Position numbers and translations under genes: made by a program
Shown: piece after piece, positions 25,501-32,129 of the stretch
Layout: each line of letters begins with the position of its first letter
Numbering within the stretch: position 1 is the stretch's first letter
From: Candidatus Dormiibacterota bacterium
Lineage (GTDB): Bacteria > Chloroflexota > Dormibacteria > Dormibacterales > Dormibacteraceae
NCBI GenBank assembly: GCA_955652675.1
Contig: CATPBP010000205.1
Coordinates: 1 to 56,459, forward strand
Direction: 5' to 3'
DNA length: 56,459 nt
The notes under the pieces: model-generated
The model's database searches: none
What the model was told of the DNA's origin: nothing
Seen by the model: only the letters and a program-made list of their open reading frames with translations

Positions 25501-26243
25501 AGGAGCACCTGGTGTTGGAGGCGAAGGATCTGATGCTGAGAGCGATCGGCCACGAGGTGCGAAGTCCCGCAGCGGCAATGCGGGGGATGATGGCCGGCCT
25601 TCTGACCTGGGGTGAGCTGATCGATCTCCAGCGCCGCCGAGTCCTCGTCGAGGAGGCCTACGAGCAGTCGGAGAGGCTCGTCAACCTGGTCGAGAGCCAG
25701 CTCGTCATCTCAAAGCTCGAAACCCAGAGCTTCGAGCCGAACCCCGCCCCCGTCTCGCTCCGCACCCTCCTCCACTCGGTCCTGCGCAGCCTTCGGCAGC
25801 GGTACGGCTCGAGGGTGGAATCGGTGACCGTCGACCTGGAAGAAGGGCTCGCGGACGCGCGATGCGAGCAGACGCACCTGGACCAGGTCCTCACCAACCT
25901 GATCGGTAACGCCCTCGAGTACACCCAGGGCGGCGGTGTCCGCGTCAGCGGCATCCTGCGGGGTGACTTTCTCGAAGTTGGCGTGGCAGACCAGGGCGGT
26001 GGCCTGCCCGCCGAGCTCCGGCAGACGCTGTTCCACAAGACCGGTCCGGCCGGACGGAACCGGTCACGCGGCGGTCTTGGCCTCGGTCTCTATCTCTGCC
26101 GGCTGGTGGTCGAGCGCTCGTTCGGGGGTCGCATCTGGCTGGCGGAGACCGGGCCCGCGGGGACCGTATTCATGTTCACGGTGCCCGCCGAGCCGGGGAC
26201 CCAAAGCAGGCGCGCCCTTCCCGCCCTGCGGGCGGCACGCTGA
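22581..26243 (+). CDS. Multi-GAF, PAS sensor histidine kinase
   Basis: A 1220-residue soluble kinase with no membrane segment that I can see. About five GAF-like modules precede the kinase (roughly 55-205, 215-395, 405-570, 580-715 and 720-860); several start with a helix such as 'LEVANVVGRKLASSRD' and contain 'VLWVPLFQGERV'-like strands. A PAS domain follows (about 870-970, 'ILAHSPLGVVLEDAAGNALY'). The DHp helix carries the phospho-histidine at about 991 in 'AIGHEVRSPAAAM'. The ATPase has an N-box 'LTNLIGNALEYT', G1 'VADQGGGLP' and G2 'GGLGLGLYL'. GAF ligands cannot be read; light, redox or small molecules are possible. TTG start at 22581 with GGAGGG 2 bases upstream, unusually close; GTG 22596 is an alternative. 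A kinase-like protein is encoded 7 bases downstream. Confidence 0.92.
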   Translation: MSQTDVAVHGERRNLIDTLRRTLATCTTETEIVQMLYSELGVPVSHAHLNEVTRNQALRLSALNAVARALSGVHDLEGVVRALNSTLAPLIPVETLELVVREDGAGGHFRLLTLNRDGVFQSVKLSRQSVRSGPVRGVLRSGRSELKLGNGPESGRRSQAWLPILEQAKVLGVLSVQSPEAGSYEASTVAFLEQVADEVSLALRNAWSYAALEAQRRRLEVANVVGRKLASSRDSWSIVRTLREELSRHLEFDLFSLATVEHGSQGPTALAHVYASGEDRQLAPVSLTAAGLATEAYEQGRPVLTRRSRRAGSFERAAPAADGSSIAGGALIYVAGSGQGRRPASGSVVWVPVLQGDQVTALLSLQSSRVDAFDDWHVSLLEDVAAQVSLALATADHFNAAQNERRRLEALHVLETGAAGAADERQVAEALFAAMVGPMDASYVALTYLGAEGHLTGYARAPSGQARPLAPRPVERTNYFKRLIDERLTISEATPPDLQLLRPVAGWQVGGTRVPKQVLWVPLFQGERVIGAISAQRHDDRPFVAPEVELLESAAPVVAIMLRTVRLHRANEMALMHSVRVQEVAALAGHDLDQVVASVADQARNMLESAGAACWAFDDDGRVTSHAATGRSAARSVLTWSGRSAARSWREPPSGVLNGVRSGLEWTLIPLWYGDRLVGALGSVRLPGGIDPLLERPADFERHAAIAIENSRLVAETRGRIRTLEAVARFASLDIARPERARSQMSRLVERALSGSRGMLWLLEGDEMVCQAAGRAGRRLPADRLRGLVGGGSRPPVRSVRRVLRPISADGIGVFATPIVVADQMVGMLTADAGTSAGETHRLMTVLAGQAALVLGRLQLVGELNQQARMMGTILAHSPLGVVLEDAAGNALYANPEVERVYGVEATAITGRPAQHLLEQAGAVVLADSESTGSGPLELRLPQRGTVVQVRRVPIPGSEEQPARVLTLHEDITQEHLVLEAKDLMLRAIGHEVRSPAAAMRGMMAGLLTWGELIDLQRRRVLVEEAYEQSERLVNLVESQLVISKLETQSFEPNPAPVSLRTLLHSVLRSLRQRYGSRVESVTVDLEEGLADARCEQTHLDQVLTNLIGNALEYTQGGGVRVSGILRGDFLEVGVADQGGGLPAELRQTLFHKTGPAGRNRSRGGLGLGLYLCRLVVERSFGGRIWLAETGPAGTVFMFTVPAEPGTQSRRALPALRAAR

Positions 26244-26250
26244 ATTGGCG

Positions 26251-26991
26251 ATGCAGGCCGAGGACCCCTTCTGGGTGCGCGTTGGAGGAGGACTGGAAGA
26301 GGTTCGCAGCGGGCGCCGACACGGTCCCGCCGACTCCCTGTTCCCACCTGCGGGGGGCCCCTGGGAGGAGCTTCGCCACAACGGCCGGCTGGTGGGGTGG
26401 GCACCGCCCGGGGCTCCCGCCCGAGGCGCCGCACGGCGGGCCGTCGACGAGGGTCTCCGCCTCACCCATGAGCGCCGCGCCTACCTGGTCCGGCGCCTGG
26501 CGCACAAGGTGCGGTCCTCGGCACTGGCCCTCCAGGAGTCGGCTCGCCAGGCCTCCTTCGGCCGCCAGCAGTTCGAGGAGATCCACGACCAGGCGCAGGA
26601 CCTGGCTCGGAAGGCGCTCGCCCTGGAGGCGGTAGCCCTCGACCCCGTCGACCCCGCCCGCGCATTCGTGATCGGCGCCGTGCTGAACCTCGCCGCGCCG
26701 GGGGCTGAGCGGACGCTGCCGCAGGACGCGATCGTGCGCGCGCCCGAGTCGGTGCTGGTTGAAGGGCTGGCGCGAGCCTATGACTGGATGGGAGGGCCGG
26801 GCTCGGTGATCCAGTGCGAGCTGATCGGAAAGTGGTGGCGGCTCCAGATCGATGCATCGCCAGAGCGCCGGCCCCTGGCCATCCCTGAGCTGGGGGAGCC
26901 GCTGGTCCGCTACGTGGTCGACACCCACCTGGAGGGCTGGCTGGATGCCGGCCGGCCGGACCGCGCCGACGTCTACCTTCCCGCGGTCTGA
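26251..26991 (+). CDS. Degenerate histidine-kinase-like protein (putative pseudokinase)
   Basis: 246 residues with no database-style motif, yet the second half follows the order of a kinase core. 'RRAYLVRRLAHKVRSSALAL' (His 85) resembles a DHp helix with the conserved acidic residue after His changed to Lys. 'AFVIGAVLNLAAPG' and 'ESVLVEGLARAYDWMGGPGS' occupy the place of the ATPase N-box helix, but the Asn is missing. 'LGEPLVRYVVDTHLEGWLDA' ending in 'ADVYLPAV' resembles the last helix and strands of an HATPase, without the G boxes. It therefore looks unable to bind ATP. It begins 7 bases after the real kinase, so co-expression is likely. Role is inference: phosphotransfer, scaffold or inhibitor. 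Confidence 0.7.
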   Translation: MQAEDPFWVRVGGGLEEVRSGRRHGPADSLFPPAGGPWEELRHNGRLVGWAPPGAPARGAARRAVDEGLRLTHERRAYLVRRLAHKVRSSALALQESARQASFGRQQFEEIHDQAQDLARKALALEAVALDPVDPARAFVIGAVLNLAAPGAERTLPQDAIVRAPESVLVEGLARAYDWMGGPGSVIQCELIGKWWRLQIDASPERRPLAIPELGEPLVRYVVDTHLEGWLDAGRPDRADVYLPAV

Positions 26992-27005
26992 AAAGAGAGA
27001 CTGAG

Positions 27006-27767
27006 GTGGCGACTGTCCGCCGCGTTCGGGCCAAGAACGGGGGGCCGTTCACCGGCCCGGGCACCAACACCTGGCTGCTGGGTGACCCACCTGCCGGCAT
27101 CGTCATCGACCCCGGGCCGGACGATGACGAGCACCTGTCGGCCATCCAGAGGGCGCTGGGCGGAATGGCCGTGGGGGCGGTCCTGGTCACCCATTCCCAT
27201 GCCGATCACCTGGGGCTGGCCGACCGGCTCGCGGCGCTGCACCTGGCGCGGGTCACCAGGTACCCGGAGCTGTCCGACGGCGACGTGGTCAGGCTGGGCG
27301 GTCTGAATCTAACCGCGCTTCACACACCGGGTCACGCCGCCGACCACCTGGCCTTCTGGATGCCTGACGATCGCGTCCTGTTCACCGGCGACCTCATCCT
27401 CGGCCGGGGCAGCTCGATGGTGACCTACCCGGAAGGGGACGTGGCGGCCTACCTACGTTCGCTGGAGCGGGTGGCGGCGCTGCAGCCGCGGATGCTCTTT
27501 CCTGGGCACTGGGACCCGGTTTTGGAGGCCGGCGCCAAGATCCGCGAGTACCAGGAGCACCGGCTGGGCCGGGAGCGCCAGGTCATCGACGAGCTGGGCG
27601 AGGGTCCCGGAACGGCCAAAGAGCTGACCAGGCGCATCTACGGCGCCGAGGTGGGGCAGCAGGAGGCGCTGCTGGGCGCGGCCGAGATGACCCTTCGTGC
27701 CCACCTGCGCAAGCTGATCGAGGAGGGCATGGTCGCCGACCGGGAGGGGGTCTACGCCCTCACCTGA
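27006..27767 (+). CDS. MBL-fold metallo-hydrolase (LACTB2-like)
   Basis: A 253-residue metallo-beta-lactamase-fold protein. The metal motif 'VTHSHADHLG', the second ligand region 'HTPGHAADHLAFW', 'LFTGDLILG' and 'PGHWDPVLE' are in order. A winged-helix-like tail ('AAEMTLRAHLRKLIEEGMV') is typical of LACTB2/RNase-Z-like relatives, some of which are endoribonucleases while others act on thioesters. GTG start at 27006, 14 bases after the pseudokinase-like gene, so it may be in the kinase operon. Substrate unknown. Confidence 0.87.
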   Translation: MATVRRVRAKNGGPFTGPGTNTWLLGDPPAGIVIDPGPDDDEHLSAIQRALGGMAVGAVLVTHSHADHLGLADRLAALHLARVTRYPELSDGDVVRLGGLNLTALHTPGHAADHLAFWMPDDRVLFTGDLILGRGSSMVTYPEGDVAAYLRSLERVAALQPRMLFPGHWDPVLEAGAKIREYQEHRLGRERQVIDELGEGPGTAKELTRRIYGAEVGQQEALLGAAEMTLRAHLRKLIEEGMVADREGVYALT

Positions 27768-27783
27768 CCACACGCACGCGCTG

Positions 27784-28470
27784 CTAGCGGATTCCCCGCC
27801 AGTCGTCGCGGGCTGCGCCAGGCCACCCCTCCGGCACGGGGTAGGGATCGGTGGGGGCGCCCTGGAGGTAGGGGACTGGGTTCAGTGGAGTGCCGCCGAA
27901 GCGGACCTCGAAGTGAAGATGGGGACCTGTGGAGTTGCCGGTGGTTCCCACGTAACCGAGGACGTCGCCCGCCTGGACCGGCTGGCCCCAGGCGACGTTG
28001 GTCCGCACCATGTGCCCGTACACGGTCGCGTAGCCGGCTCGCTCCTGCTCCAGGACGTAGTTCCCGTAGCGCGCAGGATCGGCGAGGGGATAGGCGAGGC
28101 CCGGCTCCGCCGCCCGGATGGGCGTGCCCTCAGGTTGGGCCAGGTCGATGCCGGTGTGGAAGGCCGGGCACCCCTGCTGCGGGTGTTCGAGGGCGAAGCC
28201 GGTGCAGCCAAAGGGCTGGGTCAGCGTTCCCTGCAGGGGCCATGCCATACGCGGGCCCGGTCCCGGCGACCAGCCATCAGCCGGGGAGGGGGCGGGAAGG
28301 ACGCGGATCCAATCGTCCACCGTCATCTGCGCGGGCTGCGCGCCACCCGGCGCCAGCCCCCGAGCGTCGCGGCCGCTCGGCGGCGCGCCGTCGCTGGGCG
28401 TGGCGGCCGCCACCAGACTGAGCGGCGCCAGCAGCAGCAGCAGCGTGGCCAGCGGCCGGAGCGCGCGCAC
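27784..28470 (-). CDS. Secreted M23 family peptidase (LytM-type)
   Basis: About 228 residues. A signal peptide ('ALRPLATLLLLLAPLSLVAA') is followed by a low-complexity linker and an M23 domain: 'PFGCTGFALEHPQ', the zinc ligands in 'AFHTGIDLAQPEGTPI', 'VYGHMVRTNV' and 'TGPHLHFEVRFGG'. These zinc endopeptidases cut peptidoglycan cross-links or serve as regulators of amidases. I chose GTG 28470 because the signal peptide begins there and a TACGAT box lies 8 bases upstream; a longer frame to 28524 would overlap rlmN. It converges on the MBL gene. Confidence 0.87.
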   Translation of the reverse strand: MRALRPLATLLLLLAPLSLVAAATPSDGAPPSGRDARGLAPGGAQPAQMTVDDWIRVLPAPSPADGWSPGPGPRMAWPLQGTLTQPFGCTGFALEHPQQGCPAFHTGIDLAQPEGTPIRAAEPGLAYPLADPARYGNYVLEQERAGYATVYGHMVRTNVAWGQPVQAGDVLGYVGTTGNSTGPHLHFEVRFGGTPLNPVPYLQGAPTDPYPVPEGWPGAARDDWRGIR

Positions 28471-28489
28471 CGAGCCGTATCGTAGCCGT
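28471..28489. promoter_or_regulatory. Shared -10-like palindrome between M23 gene and rlmN
   Basis: The 19 bases between the two GTG starts contain TATCGTA (28478-28484). Top strand TATCGT lies 6 bases before rlmN; bottom strand TACGAT lies 8 bases before the peptidase. Both fit TAnnnT boxes of leaderless promoters, using the same base pairs. Confidence 0.55.
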
Positions 28490-29557
28490 GTGACGGTCGA
28501 CGCTCCACCCCGCCCCTCGATCACCGAGCTCTCCCCCGAAGAGCTCTCGGCGTGGCTCCGGGATCGCGAGGAGCCGGGCTACCGGACTCGGCAGATCCGG
28601 CGCTGGCTGGCCCGAGGGTCCGCTTTCGAGGCCATGGCCGACCTGCCGGCCGAGCTGCGCGCCGGGCTCGCCGCGGCGTTTCGCTCCAGCTCGCTCCAGG
28701 AGGTCCGTCGCAGCCAGGCGGACGACGAGCTGACGACCAAGGTGCTGTACCAGCTCGACGGCGGGTACACGGTGGAGGCCGTCGTCATGCGCTACCCGAG
28801 CCGTTCCACGCTGTGTATCTCCTCCCAGGTGGGCTGTCCGATCGGCTGTCCCTTCTGTGCCACGGGCCAGGGCCCCTTCGGGCGCAACCTGAAGGCGAAC
28901 GAGATCGTGGACCAGGCGGCCGACGCCGCCCGCGGGCTGGAGGCGGAGGGCCGCCGGCTCTCCCACGTCGTCTTCATGGGCATGGGTGAGCCGCTGGCCA
29001 ACTATGCGGCCGTCGTCGACGCGGTGCGGCGGATTGCCGACCCCGACGGACTCGGGATAAGCCCCCGGCGCATCACCGTCTCCACGGCGGGCCTGGTGCC
29101 GCGGATCGGTCGTCTGGCCGAAGAGGACCTCCCGGTGACGCTGGCGATCTCCCTCCACGCCGCCCGCGACGAGCTGCGCGACGTCCTGGTGCCGATCAAC
29201 AGCCGGTATCCGCTGCGGGAGCTGCTGGCCGCCGCGGACGATTTTGCCAGGAGTTCCGGGCGACGCGTGAGCTACGAGTGGGTCCTTCTGGCGGGGGTCA
29301 ATGACACCGAGCGGGACGCTCGGGAACTGTCTGCGCTGCTGCGTGGCCGCCTCGCGCACGTCAACCTCATCCCCTTCAACCCGGTTCCCGACACGCCCTT
29401 TCGGGAGCCCGACCGCCAAAGCATCCGCCTCTTCGCGGGTCAGCTGCGCGCCCGCGGCCTCAACGTCACCGTTCGTGACACCCGGGGCCGTGAGAGCGAG
29501 GCGGCCTGCGGCCAGCTTCGCGCGCGCGCCCTCGCCGAGGGCGTCGTCTCCCGATAG
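28490..29557 (+). CDS. rlmN: 23S rRNA/tRNA adenine C2-methyltransferase
   Basis: A 355-residue radical-SAM methylase that methylates A2503 of 23S rRNA and A37 of some tRNAs. The [4Fe-4S] motif is 'GCPIGCPFCATG' (CxxxCxxC). Other family motifs are 'CISSQVGC', 'VFMGMGEPLANY', 'ITVSTAGLVPRI', 'LAISLHAA' and 'NLIPFNPV'; the second catalytic Cys lies near the C-terminus in 'ESEAACGQLRA'. GTG 28490 begins 'TVDAPPRPSITELSPEEL'. The next gene starts in its stop codon. Confidence 0.96.
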   Translation: MTVDAPPRPSITELSPEELSAWLRDREEPGYRTRQIRRWLARGSAFEAMADLPAELRAGLAAAFRSSSLQEVRRSQADDELTTKVLYQLDGGYTVEAVVMRYPSRSTLCISSQVGCPIGCPFCATGQGPFGRNLKANEIVDQAADAARGLEAEGRRLSHVVFMGMGEPLANYAAVVDAVRRIADPDGLGISPRRITVSTAGLVPRIGRLAEEDLPVTLAISLHAARDELRDVLVPINSRYPLRELLAAADDFARSSGRRVSYEWVLLAGVNDTERDARELSALLRGRLAHVNLIPFNPVPDTPFREPDRQSIRLFAGQLRARGLNVTVRDTRGRESEAACGQLRARALAEGVVSR

Positions 29558-30240
29558 GCGTCCTCTATGCCGGGACCTCCGGCTTCAGCTACCCCGCCTG
29601 GCGAGGCGGCTTCTACCCGGCCCGATTGGCCGCCTCGGCCATGCTCGGCTTCTACGCCGAGCAGCTGAACGGCGTCGAGCTGAACGGAAGCTTCTACCGG
29701 ACCCCACCGCCGGCCACGCTGGCCAGCTGGACCGCGACGGTGCCAGAGCGCTTCCGCTTCTGCTTCAAAGCGCACCGGGGTCTCACCTACTCGGGAGACG
29801 CGTTCGATCGAGAGGGACTGGCCCGCGAGATCGGCCGGCGCCTCGGGGAGCTGGACTCGCGGCTCGGTCCCGTTCTGGTGCAGTTCCCGCCCACTCGGCT
29901 CGCGGACCCCGGCCTGCTCGAACGAATCCTGGCCGCTCTGGGCGTCAGGGCGGCCGTCGAGTTCCGCCACGACTCCTGGTTCAGCCAGGACGTATACGGC
30001 GTCCTGCGGCGGCACCAGGCTGCGCTGGTGGTGACGGACCAGGAGAAATGGCCCCAGGCGCCGCGGCTCGAGCTCTCCGGCTTCGCCTACTACCGGCTGC
30101 GCCGCGACTACGATTCGGCCGCCCTGGAACGCTGGCGGCGGGAGCTGCGCGCCGAATGCGAGAGCAGAGAGGAGGTGCATGTGTATTTTCGCCACGACCC
30201 GGAATCGCCGGCCCGGGCGGTCCGGTTGTTGGAGGGGTGA
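29554..30240 (+). CDS. DUF72 family protein, start codon unclear
   Basis: About 228 residues of DUF72 TIM-barrel-like fold: 'YAGTSGFSYPAWRGGFYP' at the N-terminus, 'LNGVELNGSFYRTPPPATL', 'FCFKAHRGLTY', 'LVQFPPT', 'AVEFRHDSW', 'FAYYRLRRDY', 'HVYFRHDPE'. The family function is unknown. The conserved N-terminal motif lies upstream of the first canonical start (TTG 29626). The frame has no ATG, GTG or TTG between a stop at 29491 and that TTG, so initiation may use ATA at 29554 (overlapping the rlmN TAG) or GTC at 29560, or there is a base error. Co-transcription with rlmN is likely. Confidence 0.8.
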   Translation: MGVLYAGTSGFSYPAWRGGFYPARLAASAMLGFYAEQLNGVELNGSFYRTPPPATLASWTATVPERFRFCFKAHRGLTYSGDAFDREGLAREIGRRLGELDSRLGPVLVQFPPTRLADPGLLERILAALGVRAAVEFRHDSWFSQDVYGVLRRHQAALVVTDQEKWPQAPRLELSGFAYYRLRRDYDSAALERWRRELRAECESREEVHVYFRHDPESPARAVRLLEG

Positions 30241-30305
30241 GCGCCCTTCGAAACCGGCCTGGATTGGATCAGAAGGGCTCTCTCCGACCGCGCAGGATTG
30301 AGGGA

Positions 30306-31124
30306 GTGCCATCGACCCACCCGGGCGGCGACTTCGGTCTCTTCGGGCCGGGCTCCATGGCCTGGCGGCTACATCGAGAGCCGGCCATGCTGGTGGGCGG
30401 CCTACGCGCCCTCATTGTGCAGGCTCTGCATCCGCTCGCCATCGCGGCGGTGGTCGACCACAGCGACTATAAGAAGGACGTCTGGGGCCGCTACGCGCGG
30501 ACCAGCAACTACGTGGTGACCACCATCTTCGGCTCCTCCCGTCAGGCCCAGGCCTTGGGAAGCAGGGTGCAGGCCATTCACCGCCCGATACGCGGAGTGG
30601 ACCGGGTGACCGGCCGGCCCTACGCCGCTGACGATCCCGTGCTGCTGCTCTGGATTCACACCACCCTGGTCGAGTCGTTCCTGGCCGCCTACCGGCGGTT
30701 CGTCGGCCCGCTGATGGCGGACGAGGCTGACCGTTACGTGGGCGAGATGGTGCGCCAGGCGGAGCTTGTGGGCCTCAGTCCGCCGCAAGTGCCGGCAACA
30801 GAGGCGGGCAACCAGGCTTTCATCGAGTCACTCCGGTGGGAGCTGGTCGCGACCAAGCACTCCTTCGAGGCTCTCGACACGGTGCTGCATCCGCCGCTGC
30901 CGCCCTGGCGCCGGCCGGTCTGGTGGGTGGCGGGGCAGGCCACGGTCTCGGTGCTTCCCGATCATGCGGTGGAGCTCTACGGGATCAAGCGAAACCCGGC
31001 CGCTGAGGCCGCGGTGCGGCCGCTGGTCAGCTCGGGCTCAACATTCGCGCGCCGCTTCCTCCGCCCACCCCACGTACTCCGGGAAGCCCGCCGCCGCGCC
31101 GCCGCCGCCGGCCACACCATCTAG
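30306..31124 (+). CDS. MpaB-type (DUF2236) oxygenase family protein
   Basis: 272 residues of the ER-bound/latex-clearing oxygenase family, which includes heme proteins such as Lcp and fungal MpaB. Visible features are 'LHREPAMLVGGLRALIVQAL' followed by 'HPLAIAAVVDHSDYKKDVWG', 'IHRPIRGVDRVTGRPYAADD', 'LLWIHTTLVESFLAAYRRF' and 'GIKRNPAAEAAVRPL'. These histidines are the likely heme or metal region by family knowledge. The gene starts at GTG 30306, 65 bases after the DUF72 gene, and ends before a good terminator. The natural substrate is unknown. Confidence 0.85.
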   Translation: MPSTHPGGDFGLFGPGSMAWRLHREPAMLVGGLRALIVQALHPLAIAAVVDHSDYKKDVWGRYARTSNYVVTTIFGSSRQAQALGSRVQAIHRPIRGVDRVTGRPYAADDPVLLLWIHTTLVESFLAAYRRFVGPLMADEADRYVGEMVRQAELVGLSPPQVPATEAGNQAFIESLRWELVATKHSFEALDTVLHPPLPPWRRPVWWVAGQATVSVLPDHAVELYGIKRNPAAEAAVRPLVSSGSTFARRFLRPPHVLREARRRAAAAGHTI

Positions 31125-31131
31125 GAACGGA

Positions 31132-31168
31132 CCTCCCTTCCCGCAAGCGGGAGGGGTGTTTCTTTTTC
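31132..31168 (+). terminator. Rho-independent terminator after the MpaB-like gene
   Basis: CCCGC (31140-31144) pairs with GCGGG (31147-31151) and the stem extends outward through CTCCC/GGGGG-type pairs. The run TTTCTTTTT follows at 31159-31167. This is the clearest terminator in the window. Confidence 0.8.
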
Positions 31169-32005
31169 CTAGCGGGCGGGCGCGGTTTCGGTTTCGGTCT
31201 CGGTCTCGTTCTCGCGTGGTGTGGGGCGGCGGTGGCGCATCCAGATGGCTATCCCTACCACGGAGACGAGGACCATGGCCACGGATGCCCACTGCGCCTG
31301 GCGCAGTCCGAAAACCAAGGGGTCGGTGCGCAGGAAGCTGAGGAAGAACCGTCCGATCGCGTAGACGGAGAGCCAGATCAGCCCTGTGACGCCGGGGGGG
31401 AATCGGGCCTTGAACGCTTTCCAGGTCAGCAGCGAGGTGGCGAAGACCAGGAGGTTGAAGATCAGCTCATAGCCAACCTCCGGGTGAACGGTCTTGCCGG
31501 GCTCGCCGAGGGTGTTCTCGTTCACGTACTGGACCGCCCAGGGCAGATTGGAGGCGATGGCGTGGTGCTCCCCGTTGATCACATCGCCGATCCGGCCGAT
31601 GGCGAAGCCGAGCGCGTTGGCGGGACCGGCCGCGTCCAGCACCTGCCGGTAGTCGACGGCGTTGCGCCGGCACCACAGGTACCCGCCCAGGAGAGCCCCG
31701 AAGATGCCGCCCCACTGGCTGATGCCCCCCTCGTTCAGGAAGAAGACACGCTGCCAGGCTCCCTCGAAGAGCTTGTAATTCTCCCAGACGAAGAGCAGCC
31801 GGGCCCCGATCAGGCCGGCGATCACCATCCAGACCGCCATGTCGTAGATGCGATCCCCTCCCACGCCCTCCTGCCGGAGCAGGAACTGGCCCACCCGGGC
31901 CGCGGCCAGGATGCCGAGGAGACTGAACAGCCCGTGCCAGGTCACCACGAGCGGACCGATGCGCACCAGGTTGGGGTCGAGGTCGATGACGATGGTGGCG
32001 AACAT
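31169..32005 (-). CDS. lgt: Prolipoprotein diacylglyceryl transferase
   Basis: A 278-residue polytopic membrane enzyme that transfers diacylglyceryl to the lipobox cysteine of prolipoproteins. 'GPLVVTWHGLFSLLGILAA', 'LIGARLLFVWENY', 'GGISQWGGIFGALLGGYLW' and the Lgt signature 'GFAIGRIGDVINGEHH' are present; the usual G-N-F in the signature reads G-D-V. 'HPEVGYELIFNLLVF' and 'IGRFFLSFLRTD' complete the fold. ATG 32005 starts 'FATIVIDLDPNLVRIG', as in other Lgt proteins; the frame upstream is a shadow. The tail is an unusual run of Glu-Thr repeats from a GAGACC-like repeat. Confidence 0.95.
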   Translation of the reverse strand: MFATIVIDLDPNLVRIGPLVVTWHGLFSLLGILAAARVGQFLLRQEGVGGDRIYDMAVWMVIAGLIGARLLFVWENYKLFEGAWQRVFFLNEGGISQWGGIFGALLGGYLWCRRNAVDYRQVLDAAGPANALGFAIGRIGDVINGEHHAIASNLPWAVQYVNENTLGEPGKTVHPEVGYELIFNLLVFATSLLTWKAFKARFPPGVTGLIWLSVYAIGRFFLSFLRTDPLVFGLRQAQWASVAMVLVSVVGIAIWMRHRRPTPRENETETETETAPAR

Positions 32006-32117
32006 CAGGGCTGCGACGTTCGGGAAAGGTTCGGCGTGCGGGCCGCCAGCTGCAAGCGGCGCCGGGCGGCGCCGTCCGGCGCACTCGGCGCCGGGGCGTG
32101 GGGGGCTGGCACCGCCA

Positions 32118-32123
32118 TATCCT
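32118..32123 (+). promoter_or_regulatory. -10-like box before the S51 peptidase gene
   Basis: TATCCT, 6 bases before ATG 32130 with no ribosome site between, consistent with a leaderless mRNA. It lies in the 124-base divergent gap shared with lgt. Confidence 0.5.
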
Positions 32124-32129
32124 ACGGCC

